DNA from: Acinetobacter sp. ANC 3903 | GTDB taxonomy: Bacteria > Pseudomonadota > Gammaproteobacteria > Pseudomonadales > Moraxellaceae | Assembly (NCBI RefSeq): GCF_002135315.1 | Contig: NZ_NEGA01000007.1 | Location: 124,001 to 188,000, forward strand | Length of the DNA stretch: 64,000 nucleotides | Reading direction: 5' to 3' | Shown here: piece by piece, positions 51,105-59,831 of the stretch | Layout: every line of letters starts with the position of its first letter | How positions within the stretch are numbered: the first letter of the stretch is position 1 | The notes under the pieces: model-generated | Told to the model about the DNA's origin: nothing | The model's input: the letters and a program-made list of their open reading frames with translations, nothing else | Databases searched by the model: none | Position numbers and translations under genes: made by a program

Positions 51105-51755
51105 TTAAGCATGGAATAAAGTATCGTGATATTCAGCAAGTGCCTTCAACTCATCTTTATTCAGATTTGGAATGATTTTATCCACTGCAATATGCACGGC
51201 TTTAATCACTGCAGCTGCGCCTAAATCAGCAGCTTTGCGTTTAATCATGCCTAAATCAAGGGTCTTATTAAAGTCGCTCATAAAATGACGCACGGTCGCT
51301 TCAGCAAATTGCTTATACGATTCCGTGAGTGCCGCTTTATTGACTTCATTCCCGGCTTTAATTTCCGCATAACTATGCTTAAGATTGGTCACCAGGCTTG
51401 CATCTAATGACTCACCTACGCGGAAGTTGCCTTCAGCATCTTTAAACAAGCTTTTTTCAGAAAACTCAATCGATTGCTTGACTACATCATTTGAAGATTT
51501 ACTCATTAACTGTTTCAATAAAACAGCAACGGTTGATTTGATATAACCCGCAAGTTTTTCAGCTGTATCACGTTTATCACTGGCTGGAAAATGATGCACA
51601 AGCTCAGTCAAAATAGCATCAATGATTTCTTCATTAATTAGCAATGCTGTTTTGTCGCGTAAAGGGTAAAGTGGTTCGCTGGAATTTTTCTTTTCCTGAG
51701 CTGTTTGAATACTGGTTAATAATTCTGCAGTCGGAATAAAACCAAAAAATGGCAT
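51105..51755 (-). CDS. Hypothetical protein
   Basis: 216 residues from the ATG at 51755; GAGG lies about 10 nt upstream. The sequence is mostly helical, Lys/Glu/Ala-rich, with no strong membrane segment apart from a short apolar start (MPFFGFIPTAELL). I do not recognise the family. It follows queF by 26 bp and so belongs to the yadG-yadH-queF transcript. Confidence 0.75.
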   Translation of the reverse strand: MPFFGFIPTAELLTSIQTAQEKKNSSEPLYPLRDKTALLINEEIIDAILTELVHHFPASDKRDTAEKLAGYIKSTVAVLLKQLMSKSSNDVVKQSIEFSEKSLFKDAEGNFRVGESLDASLVTNLKHSYAEIKAGNEVNKAALTESYKQFAEATVRHFMSDFNKTLDLGMIKRKAADLGAAAVIKAVHIAVDKIIPNLNKDELKALAEYHDTLFHA

Positions 51756-51781
51756 GTTAAAAAACCTCAATATTCTTCATT

Positions 51782-52597
51782 TTATTGTCGCGCCAAACGA
51801 ATGGGGCGAGGCATCCATGTCGCATCCGATACACGGCAAGGGTTGATGTCTAATCCGCCACGACGTGTATAAGTTGCATACACCATCAGTTTATCTGGAG
51901 CAAGGTTTTGCCAGATGTCGGCAAACATCTGTTCCACACATTGTTCATGGAATCCATTATGCTGACGGTAAGAAATAATATAAGCTAAAGTACTGCGATA
52001 ACAAGGTTTTTTACCCTGATATCGAATAAAAACTGTGCCCCAATCGGGCTGGCCAGTGACTGGACAGTTACTGCGTAATAAATGCGAATAGAGTTGAACT
52101 TCAACTTGTTCACTATTTTCTGCATCTAACTTTAATAAAGTCGAGTCCGGATGATTCTCTAAGCGTTCAGGGCTTAAATCATCAATACAGATCCCTTCCG
52201 GTTTGGAAATATCCAGATTATCCGCCTGAAATAGAGTCAGGGTGATAGGAGCGCCTGCTGCCGCAGATAAATCTTTTTCAACCGTCACAATAAAAGCGTC
52301 TTTTGAATCGAATTGGGTGAAGTTCATACTATTAAAGTAGAGCTTGAGTGATTTTGATTCGATCAGGTTGGGAGAAGATGCTGGCAAAGTGATACGACCA
52401 ATCGCAACTTGAGGAATGCCGGCCGCATTCAGCCAAGAAATCTCAAATACATGCCACCAGTCTTTACCTTGCTGAATGCCTTCAACATGGGCATATTTTT
52501 CACGCGCTTGTGCACGTGCAATGGGAAACAGAATATCGGGTTGATATTCTGTTGGATAATTGGTGTCTTTACCTAATAGAGAATGTTCTACACTCAT
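51782..52597 (-). CDS. queF: NADPH-dependent preQ0 reductase
   Basis: Reduces 7-cyano-7-deazaguanine to 7-aminomethyl-7-deazaguanine for queuosine in tRNA. 271 residues, the long two-domain form. The active-site Cys is in LLRSNCPVTGQPDWGTVFI and the NADPH-binding motif is ESKSLKLYFNSMN. Its start codon overlaps the permease stop by one base (TAATG), so the two are translationally coupled. Confidence 0.95.
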   Translation of the reverse strand: MSVEHSLLGKDTNYPTEYQPDILFPIARAQAREKYAHVEGIQQGKDWWHVFEISWLNAAGIPQVAIGRITLPASSPNLIESKSLKLYFNSMNFTQFDSKDAFIVTVEKDLSAAAGAPITLTLFQADNLDISKPEGICIDDLSPERLENHPDSTLLKLDAENSEQVEVQLYSHLLRSNCPVTGQPDWGTVFIRYQGKKPCYRSTLAYIISYRQHNGFHEQCVEQMFADIWQNLAPDKLMVYATYTRRGGLDINPCRVSDATWMPRPIRLARQ

Positions 52598-53370
52598 TAT
52601 TCACGCATTCCTGAACCACGAGAAAGTAAATAGTAAGCTATACCGTAAAGCACAACACAGCATAGGGTAATAACAGTCAATGAAATGGAAACATTGACAT
52701 CGCTGTGACCTAGAATGCCGAAACGGAAGGCATTGACCATATATACGATCGGGTTAATTAAAGAGAGATTTTGCCAAAATGGACTTAAAGCACTAATGGC
52801 ATAGAATACACCACCTAAATAGGTGAGTGGAGTCAGTACAAAGGTTGGAATAATTGAAATATCGTCAAAAGATTTCGCATACACCGCATTAATTAGACCA
52901 CCGAGTGAAAATAATAATGAGGTAATTAAAACGGTATATATAGTCACAAACCAGTTGGTAATATATAAGTCGGTAAAGAACATGCTCATGGCTGTGACAA
53001 TAATGCCGACCAGTACACCACGACACACCCCACCAATCACATAGCCCCAAAGCACCATGTGTAAAGGTACTGGACTCATAATCAGTTCTTCAATGCTTCT
53101 TTGGAATTTGGCACTAAAAAAACTGGAAGAGACATTGGCATAGCTGTTAGTGATCACTGCCATCATAATCAGGCCAGGTACAATAAACTGCATATAGCTA
53201 AAGCCACCCATTTGGCCAATACGCGACCCGACCAAATTGCCAAAGATCACAAAGTACAGGCTCATGGTAATGGCAGGCGGCAATAAGGTTTGTGGCCAGA
53301 TGCGCATAAAACGGCGCACTTCTTTATGCACAAGGGTATATAGCGCAACGCTGAGTTGATTAAAGTTCAT
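52597..53370 (-). CDS. yadH: ABC-2 type transporter permease (YadH-like)
   Basis: 257 residues with six hydrophobic helices and the ABC-2 permease pattern FIVPGLIMMAVITNSYANVSS near residue 70. It pairs with the ATPase gene, which overlaps it by four bases. E. coli YadH is 256 residues. An export substrate is not known. Confidence 0.9.
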   Translation of the reverse strand: MNFNQLSVALYTLVHKEVRRFMRIWPQTLLPPAITMSLYFVIFGNLVGSRIGQMGGFSYMQFIVPGLIMMAVITNSYANVSSSFFSAKFQRSIEELIMSPVPLHMVLWGYVIGGVCRGVLVGIIVTAMSMFFTDLYITNWFVTIYTVLITSLLFSLGGLINAVYAKSFDDISIIPTFVLTPLTYLGGVFYAISALSPFWQNLSLINPIVYMVNAFRFGILGHSDVNVSISLTVITLCCVVLYGIAYYLLSRGSGMRE

Positions 53371-54302
53371 TGCGCAGCTCCATCAAGATTTTTTTCGACC
53401 ATTTTCACGAACAGTTCTTCCAGGCGGTTCGACTTGTTACGCATACTGCGGACTTGAATGCCTTGTGCTTCCAAAAGTTGAAACAGTTCGTTCAAGGTAT
53501 GAGCCTTGTCCATAGTCACTGCTAAGGTGACAGGATCAATTAAATTAAAACGCACACCAATAATTTCAAGATGCAGCGGTTGAATCGGTTCGACCAAGTC
53601 GAAAATAAAGGATTCTTCACTGAGCTGATTGAGGAAAGATTTCATGCTGGTATCTTCCTTAATTACACCGCGGTCGATAATGGCTATACGACGGCACAGC
53701 ATTTCAGCTTCTTCTAGATAATGCGTGGTCAGAATAATAGATGTACCTTTTTCATTCATTTCTGTGAGGAAATCCCACATGGAACGACGTAATTCAATAT
53801 CGACCCCGGCAGTAGGCTCATCTAAAATAAGAAGTTTAGGCTGGTGCATCATGGCACGGGCAATCATTAAACGACGTTTCATCCCGCCAGAAAGCATACG
53901 CCCCTGTGTATCGCGTTTTTCCCATAAGCCTAATTTTTCCAGATATTCTTCAGCACGGCTTTCTGCAGTTTTTTTAGGGATACCGTAATAGCCGGCTTGA
54001 GTGACCAAAATATCAAAGGTTTTTTCAAACTGGCCAAAGTTAAATTCTTGCGGCACAACGCCTAGACATTGTTTTGCTGCTGAAGGATGGGTATCCAGAT
54101 TGTGGCCAAAAATTTCCACTGTACCGGAGGTTTTTTTTGTCAGTGAGCTGATAATGCTGATGGTGGTGGATTTTCCTGCACCATTAGGACCAAGAAGGGC
54201 ATAGAACTCACCATCGGGTACCGTTAAATTAATACCTTTGAGTGCCTGAAAACCGTTGCGATAGGTTTTGGATACGTCCTTCAAAGTCAATGCATCAGTC
54301 AT
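53367..54302 (-). CDS. yadG: ABC transporter ATPase (YadG-like)
   Basis: 311 residues. Walker A in GPNGAGKST, signature in MLSGGMKRRLMIARAM, Walker B in LLILDEPTAGVD and the H-loop in TTHYLEEAE. The C-terminal roughly 90 residues are the usual extension of drug- or lipid-type exporters. First gene of yadG-yadH-queF and a hypothetical gene, with overlaps of 4 and 1 bases between the first three. Confidence 0.92.
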   Translation of the reverse strand: MTDALTLKDVSKTYRNGFQALKGINLTVPDGEFYALLGPNGAGKSTTISIISSLTKKTSGTVEIFGHNLDTHPSAAKQCLGVVPQEFNFGQFEKTFDILVTQAGYYGIPKKTAESRAEEYLEKLGLWEKRDTQGRMLSGGMKRRLMIARAMMHQPKLLILDEPTAGVDIELRRSMWDFLTEMNEKGTSIILTTHYLEEAEMLCRRIAIIDRGVIKEDTSMKSFLNQLSEESFIFDLVEPIQPLHLEIIGVRFNLIDPVTLAVTMDKAHTLNELFQLLEAQGIQVRSMRNKSNRLEELFVKMVEKNLDGAAQ

Positions 54303-54480
54303 GAAATTCTCACCTGGTGAATAGTATGAGTATTGTGAGTGATCTTGCTAAATAAACCAAGTAAATAAGCAGGAATTGTCTGTTGCAATAATGGAACATT
54401 GCTCAAAGTATAAGCACAAAAATTGATGACTTATATATAGTTGCTTTACCTTACGGTTTTTTTTGTTATGATGTGCACGC

Positions 54481-54556
54481 GCGCTCATAGCTCAACTGGA
54501 TAGAGTACAGGTCTCCGAAGCCTGTGGCGTGGGTTCGAGTCCCGCTGAGCGCACCA
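54481..54556 (+). tRNA. tRNA-Arg(CCG)
   Basis: 76 nt with encoded CCA. Acceptor GCGCTCA pairs with TGAGCGC; the anticodon loop CTCCGAA gives CCG. The integrase gene begins 164 bp downstream on the same strand, so the tRNA 3' end is the likely attachment site. Confidence 0.96.
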
Positions 54557-54719
54557 TTTTTCTATTTTATCCCTTCCGAATTTATTTGAAATCTATTAAA
54601 AATAAGCAACTTATGTTGATCTATTGTTTGACGGTGTCCGACGCTGTTTTAGGATTTCGAAGTTTTTTACGGTAATTTTTGCGGTAATCCAACATTTACT
54701 GCAGGGACTTACCGTAAAA

Positions 54720-55964
54720 ATGCCAAAATTAGTTTTAAATCTTACAGATACACAAATACGATCGGCTTTAAGTTCACACAAAAAATTATCAGTTAAGGTT
54801 CAAATCAAACTTGCAGATGGTAAAGGTTTGTTCTTTATCATTGATAAAAATGGGAACGCATATTGGAGATGGGATTATACTCGGCCAATAACTAAAAAAC
54901 GTAACAGTATATCTTTAGGGACATATCCAGAAATATCTTTATCAAATGCACGTGCAAAACGAGCTGATTGTAGAGAGTTGCTTGCTCAAAATATTGATCC
55001 AGCAATTCAAAAGCAACGTGAAGATGAACTTACGCAATTTCAAAATAATACTTTTAAATTAATAGCAGATGAATACCGTAAGACCGAAGAACTAGAGCCA
55101 AGTACTCAACGTCGAAATAATTTTGTCTGGGATAAGTTATATGCAGCGATAGGCGATAAGACAATTACTGATATTACACCGACACAAATTTTGGATGTAT
55201 GCCGTATCTATGAGCTACAAGGTAAAACAGATTCTGCCAAACGCATGAGGAGTAAGGCTTCTCAGGTTTTTCGCTATGCCATTGCCTTGGGGATATGTCA
55301 GTTTAATGTTGCTGATCAAATCAGTGGTATTTTGAAAGTAGGGAAAACGAAGCATAGATCCGCAATAACTGATGAGCAGCAGCTGGGACAATTATTACGA
55401 AATATTAATAATAATGTTAGTCGTGGGGATATTGCGATTGATTATGCAGTTAAAATATTACCCCATGTATTTGTGCGTCCTGGTGAGTTACGTGCGGCAA
55501 AGTGGGCAGACATCGATTTTGAAAATAGAACATGGAGTTATACACCACCTAAAACTAAGAATCAGACAGCCCTACAACATATTGTTCCTTTGTCTGATCA
55601 AGTCTTGAAGCTATTCCAAGAGTTGTATCGCATTACTGGATATACTGAATATTGTTTCGTATCAATGCGAGATAAATCCAAAACCATTAGTGAATCGACT
55701 ATTAATAAGCGATTGAAACAATATGGCTTTGAAAATGGAGAAACTACAGGCCATGGGTTTAGAGCAACAGCAAGAACGTTGTTAGATGAGGTTTTGAAGT
55801 TTCCTATTGAGCGTATTGAGCAGCAGTTAGCTCATCAGGTTCGTGATATGCATGGTCGGGCATACAACCGTACAAAGTATTTGGAAGAACGGACGGTAAT
55901 GATGCAAGCCTGGTCGGATTATTTAGATGGATTAATGTATAAACATGCTAAGCAAGCTATTTAG
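54720..55964 (+). CDS. P4-type tyrosine integrase
   Basis: 414 residues. N-terminal arm-binding DUF4102 domain (LGTYPEISLSNARAKRADCRELL), a core-binding domain, then the catalytic domain with R253 (HVFVRPGELRAAKW), H345 and R348 (GHGFRATART) and the nucleophile Y382 (GRAYNRTKYLEER). All catalytic residues are present, so it should be active. The frame is open from 54624, but the ATG at 54720 gives the family N-terminus (MPKLVLNLTDTQIRSAL). Confidence 0.93.
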   Translation: MPKLVLNLTDTQIRSALSSHKKLSVKVQIKLADGKGLFFIIDKNGNAYWRWDYTRPITKKRNSISLGTYPEISLSNARAKRADCRELLAQNIDPAIQKQREDELTQFQNNTFKLIADEYRKTEELEPSTQRRNNFVWDKLYAAIGDKTITDITPTQILDVCRIYELQGKTDSAKRMRSKASQVFRYAIALGICQFNVADQISGILKVGKTKHRSAITDEQQLGQLLRNINNNVSRGDIAIDYAVKILPHVFVRPGELRAAKWADIDFENRTWSYTPPKTKNQTALQHIVPLSDQVLKLFQELYRITGYTEYCFVSMRDKSKTISESTINKRLKQYGFENGETTGHGFRATARTLLDEVLKFPIERIEQQLAHQVRDMHGRAYNRTKYLEERTVMMQAWSDYLDGLMYKHAKQAI

Positions 55965-55994
55965 TAACTGAGTTGGTTGTATTTCAGTTAAGTT

Positions 55995-56010
55995 GACGCC
56001 ATCTCCACCA
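55995..56010 (+). other. Possible ssrA-type attachment-site fragment
   Basis: GACGCCATCTCCACCA resembles the 3' end of a proteobacterial tmRNA gene (T-arm tail plus acceptor CATCTCC and ACCA). It lies just before the integrase remnant, where an attachment site would be. No other tmRNA part is present. Confidence 0.4.
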
Positions 56011-56042
56011 AAATTCAATTCAGAGAAATTCAACTGAATGTA

Positions 56043-56078
56043 AAAAAGCCTTTAAACTCAATGTTTAAGGGTTTTTTT
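56043..56078 (+). terminator. Terminator-like hairpin
   Basis: GCCTTTAAAC/GTTTAAGGGT-type stem with T7 tail, following the attachment-like sequence. It could be the retained terminator of an ssrA gene or of the integrase. Confidence 0.7.
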
Positions 56079-56144
56079 ATTGGCTGTATTGTACGGCTCT
56101 AAGCTGTGTGACCCAATTATTTTTAGTCTAAATGTGGTTAAATT

Positions 56145-56823
56145 GTGCCCAAACTCACCGATACAGAATGCAGGAAAGCTCAGCCAAAAGATAAACGATA
56201 TCGTCTTTCAGATGAGAATGGACTATCACTGCTCGTTACACAAGTATGGTAAAAATATTGGAATGTCCCTTATACCGTTCATGGATAGCGCAAGTTAGAA
56301 TCACTAGGCTCTACCCTGGCATGAATCTAAAGAAAGTAAGAGACCTCGCTCTTGAACTTAAATACAGGCGTTCGAGTAAGTTAGTTACTGAAAGCATGTT
56401 GGGATGAGTTTAATCTAGAAGGGCGAAAGTGGGATATTCTGGAAGAACGGATTAAGAAACGTTTACCGCATCGTTGTGTCTTACCGGTATGATGATTACA
56501 GAACTTTAAGCATTAAGAATTATTTATAATTAGGAAAGCTTTTTCCACATCGTTTAAATAATAAAGCACCTAGGCATAGCAAATCAATTTTGGCAGACAT
56601 TAAGCGTTCAGTTTATGCAGGCCGAATGACAACACATGGTTTTTCAGTGCTCTTTAGTACACTCTTGAATGAGTCTAATTTATTCAATTCGAATGCAATT
56701 GAACGCCAATTGGCTCATGTACCACAGAACCGTATTGGATCTGCATATAACTGTGCTCAGTACTGGGGTCGAGCGTGTGAAGATAATAGAATGGCATGGA
56801 GAGCATGTGAAAGGATAGCTTAA
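56145..56823 (+). pseudogene. Remnant of a second P4-type integrase
   Basis: GTG at 56145 begins the typical integrase start (VPKLTDTECRKAQPKDKRY, then LSDENGLSLLVTQ), which soon hits a stop. Another frame gives YPGMNLKKVRDLALELK, the DUF4102 end. The middle is mostly gone. The C-terminal piece resumes at about 56590 with THGFSVLFSTLLNE, AIERQLAHVPQNRIGSAYN and AQYWGR. There, F-S replaces the F-R of the HxxR motif. Several frameshifts, stops and a large internal loss leave it inactive. Confidence 0.85.
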
Positions 56824-57008
56824 ATTTCGAATTGCTATAAGATTCAATCTGTCTAATGCTTATTTTACATAATGCATTCCTGCTAAAATGCAGATAAATA
56901 CTCAATAGTTTTAAATATTTTTAAAGATTTAGTTAAAGTAGCTAGATCTTTTTTTATTTATGAATTAAAAAGAACTTTTCTTGAAATAAAAACATAAGGA
57001 TAAAAATA

Positions 57009-57293
57009 ATGTTTTTAGTGCCATCAGTAGATATGATTAATTTGGATAATATTGTAGACCACAATCAGCAACATCTTAATTTTCATATTAATTCTATTGT
57101 AAATTTAACACAAGTTTTAAGTTTTCATATGTTTCAAGTAGCGAGTCAGCAATTTACAAAAATTCCTAGTGATATGGGGGTAAGATATGGCATTCAATTT
57201 TTTATGATAAATAGTTCTATAGTTTTTTGGTATTTTTCCAATAAAGTAGAAAGAGATGATCAATTAAATACAATCATTCAAAAAGTTCAATAG
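57009..57293 (+). CDS. Small hypothetical island protein
   Basis: 94 residues; AAGGA 8-9 nt before the ATG. A Phe/Ile/Asn-rich helical protein with a faint similarity to phasin-like helices (NSIVNLTQVLSFHMFQVASQQF), which I do not consider proven. AT-rich. It lies between the integrase remnant and the direct repeats. Confidence 0.55.
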   Translation: MFLVPSVDMINLDNIVDHNQQHLNFHINSIVNLTQVLSFHMFQVASQQFTKIPSDMGVRYGIQFFMINSSIVFWYFSNKVERDDQLNTIIQKVQ

Positions 57294-57307
57294 AGTTATG
57301 TATTTTG

Positions 57308-57370
57308 AATACATAGTTCAAAAAATTAAATACATAGATTTATATTTTAAATACATTAAAAATGGTTATT
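57308..57370 (+). repeat. Three 21-bp-spaced direct repeats (iteron-like)
   Basis: AATACATAG at 57308 and 57329 and AATACATTA at 57350, starting exactly 21 bp apart (two helical turns), in very AT-rich DNA. The first replication-like gene starts 46 bp further on. This looks like a small iteron array or operator. Confidence 0.65.
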
Positions 57371-57415
57371 AAAAAATTTTTTTAATTTAAGTAATTGTAA
57401 TAATTGGGGGTTTTC

Positions 57416-58573
57416 TTGAAATTATCGATAGATCAGTTGGTTGAAGAGATAGAAGTTCTCATACAGGAGCTAGATCAAAATATCCATTTTTTTGATAGTA
57501 AGAGTACAGGTTTTGCTCCCAATCTATTACACGAAAATTTTCAACACGCAGCTAGAATAGAAAAATTTATTGCTTATATTTCAAAATATAAAAGTAATTT
57601 ATTTCGCCAGATAACAGCGCCTGAAGGAGGTTTTTACTTTTATCCGACAGCACTGTCAGATCGATTTAATCCTTATGATTTTGTTTACTATAATTCCACG
57701 GATAAACAGTTTTTTTTCACCAGTTATCAAAAATTTAGTCAAAATGTGCAGGCTTTTGTAGATGTTTTGCATCAGCAGAATCAGCATCCAGATACTAGAA
57801 CCATCCCTGAAATTCTAAAGGAATATCCAAATGCACCGAATGCACAGGTCCCAATTCTCGATACTCAATTAACACATGTGCATAGACAAAATATTAATTT
57901 TTTTGTAGATCGCTTGAGATCAGTCATAAACGATAAAGAATTTGAAGATTCTGCAAAAAAAATAGTCAGAAAGACACAAACTAAATATCGTGAGTATTGT
58001 GATTACATTGATGAGTTGTTTGAAAAAAATGGTGATTTGACATTTGTTTGTCTGGAGCTTGGCTTGCTGGCAGGTGCGTTGCAGATGTCTTTTTCAGATC
58101 AAAGCATCAAGAGTTTAGTCGAGCTTAAAACCAAGTTTTTTAACAATGCTAGAAATGTAGATCCATTAAAACGAGCAATCGGGTATGTGGGAAAGTGGGA
58201 ATGGTCAACTGTAAAGGGTGGGCTGTATTATCGAATCATATTTATTTTTCCGACCCAAGATGTCAGGGAAATTAATGCTCTTCAACATGCTCTAAACTTT
58301 TATTGGTGTGAAGAGATCACTCATGGGCAAGGTCTATGTCACCATGCTTATATTGCAGCTGCTCCAGCAAAATTTAAAAAAAGTTTTTGTCATATCAAAG
58401 CAAGTAATGACAAAGAGCGAGACCAGTTCAAAAAAAGAGCGATTGGTTATCTGACAAAATCTGAAAAATATTATGATCCACCTGAGTTAAAGCAAACGTT
58501 GAAAAGTCTATTGGTCAATAAGACCTCAGATCGAGACAGCAGCTTAACGTTCAAATCGAAGTCTAGAAAATAA
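57416..58573 (+). CDS. YagK/YfjJ-like protein, paralogue 1 (H-x-H lost)
   Basis: About 385 residues. The start is taken as TTG at 57416 because a G5 run (57406-57410) sits 5 nt upstream; there is no early ATG. The C-terminal half aligns by eye with the gene at 58820: a CLELGL strand, IGYVGKWEW, then GGLYYRIIFIF where the H-x-H would be (here Y271, Y272, R273), and RAIGYLTKSEKYY with Y345 at the position of the second gene's Y270. So the Tyr is kept but both His are lost. Probably a DNA-binding relative rather than a nuclease. Confidence 0.7.
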   Translation: MKLSIDQLVEEIEVLIQELDQNIHFFDSKSTGFAPNLLHENFQHAARIEKFIAYISKYKSNLFRQITAPEGGFYFYPTALSDRFNPYDFVYYNSTDKQFFFTSYQKFSQNVQAFVDVLHQQNQHPDTRTIPEILKEYPNAPNAQVPILDTQLTHVHRQNINFFVDRLRSVINDKEFEDSAKKIVRKTQTKYREYCDYIDELFEKNGDLTFVCLELGLLAGALQMSFSDQSIKSLVELKTKFFNNARNVDPLKRAIGYVGKWEWSTVKGGLYYRIIFIFPTQDVREINALQHALNFYWCEEITHGQGLCHHAYIAAAPAKFKKSFCHIKASNDKERDQFKKRAIGYLTKSEKYYDPPELKQTLKSLLVNKTSDRDSSLTFKSKSRK

Positions 58574-58784
58574 ATTAACTTTAGCTTATCCATATTTGGA
58601 AACGTTACTTAATTTAAGCTATGCCAGTTCAGCTGATTCACTGTTGAGTCGTAGATGGGGCTTAACAGGTTATTAAAGTTATTATATCTAATATTAATTA
58701 TATAATTATCAATATTTTATTTTAATGATAATTGATTTTTTACTCATATATATGGGTAAACAACTAAAAGATTACAGACATGAT

Positions 58785-58817
58785 TGTGATATGAATCCTA
58801 ACATGATGAGTATCACA
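58785..58817. promoter_or_regulatory. Inverted repeat at the start of paralogue 2
   Basis: TGTGATA and TATCACA, 7-bp arms separated by 19 bp, ending 2 bp before the ATG of the next gene. Possible operator. The 246-bp gap before it (58574-58819) also has AATTATC/GATAATT arms near 58704-58733 in AT-rich DNA. Confidence 0.45.
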
Positions 58818-58819
58818 CT

Positions 58820-59761
58820 ATGAATTTGACAACACCGATCTGGAATGAATCCAGTCTTTGCATTGCGATTGAAGATTTTGTTTATGACATCTGTTTTGAA
58901 CAGATGGATGAGCATTATTTTAAACAAGCGCTCAGTACATTATATGAAGCTTTTCAACATTTCTATTCAGCACAGCTTTACTACGCTCAATCCATTCAAT
59001 ATTTTATTCAATGTATGCAATGGATCGATTGCTTTCTCAATGGTCAACCTGCATCGCAAATCTTAAATTTTGATATACAGCAAGTTCAAGCACTATGGTG
59101 TGTACTTAGCCACTATAAAAATGATTACTGGAATGAGTATGCTCGTTTCATTCAGCAAGAATCTCAGAATAAAATTGCGTTACAGCAGTATTTAACCAAG
59201 CTCATAACCCATTACTCAGAACTGTTATTTGTTCGTGTTGATTTGAGTTATCTCAAAGAACAGCAGGTCTATATCGGTATTGAAGATGTTCAACAGCATA
59301 TGAATATTTTAAGAAATCGTATTGCTAATCAAGATGGATGTTTCTTTGGTTTACAGGGTTATGCTTGGGCCTTAGAGCAGGGTGCAAACAAAGGTTATCA
59401 TTGCCACTTATTGCTGATCTATGATCCATCCAAACGTCAGAATGACTGGTATTTAGCTGATCAGGTTTGGCAAATGTGGAACAGTATTACGGGTAATATG
59501 GGCTTGCACTTTAATTGTAATACTACGAATCATAAGCAGAAGTTTATGCGGAATGATCGCTTAGGTGTAGGGCCTATTCGATGCAGTAATCTAGTGGAAG
59601 TAAGCAATGCTTTAAACGCAGGAATCTATCTGGTCAATCCTGAAAAGTATGCTCAGCATTTACGAGCAAAGATACCGTATATGCGTAGCTTTGGTATGGG
59701 TCAATTTGAAGTGCATTGGCGCAGAGGTGTTGCACAAACTTTGCAGCTATGCGGATTCTAG
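58820..59761 (+). CDS. YagK/YfjJ (inovirus Gp2-like) protein, paralogue 2 with H-x-H
   Basis: 313 residues. The C-terminal domain has the family pattern: VRVDLSY strand, YAWALEQG, KGYHCHLLLIYD with H194-C195-H196, a NCNTTN loop, GVGPIRC and NAGIYLVNPEKY with Y270 and Y277. H-x-H on a strand followed by a downstream Tyr is the layout of HUH-type rolling-circle replication nucleases, and Gp2-like proteins are linked to inovirus and satellite replication. Activity is inferred, not shown. The ribosome site is weak. Confidence 0.8.
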   Translation: MNLTTPIWNESSLCIAIEDFVYDICFEQMDEHYFKQALSTLYEAFQHFYSAQLYYAQSIQYFIQCMQWIDCFLNGQPASQILNFDIQQVQALWCVLSHYKNDYWNEYARFIQQESQNKIALQQYLTKLITHYSELLFVRVDLSYLKEQQVYIGIEDVQQHMNILRNRIANQDGCFFGLQGYAWALEQGANKGYHCHLLLIYDPSKRQNDWYLADQVWQMWNSITGNMGLHFNCNTTNHKQKFMRNDRLGVGPIRCSNLVEVSNALNAGIYLVNPEKYAQHLRAKIPYMRSFGMGQFEVHWRRGVAQTLQLCGF

Positions 59762-59831
59762 GTTAAACAATCATTAAAAAGTTACGGCACTCCTAAGTCT
59801 ATGAAATAAATAACTTAGGATGTGTTATCTC

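Noticed and set aside
57308..57370. CRISPR-like array
   Set aside because: Only three 9-bp repeats with 12-bp spacers, too short for CRISPR, and no cas genes; direct repeats of iteron type fit better.
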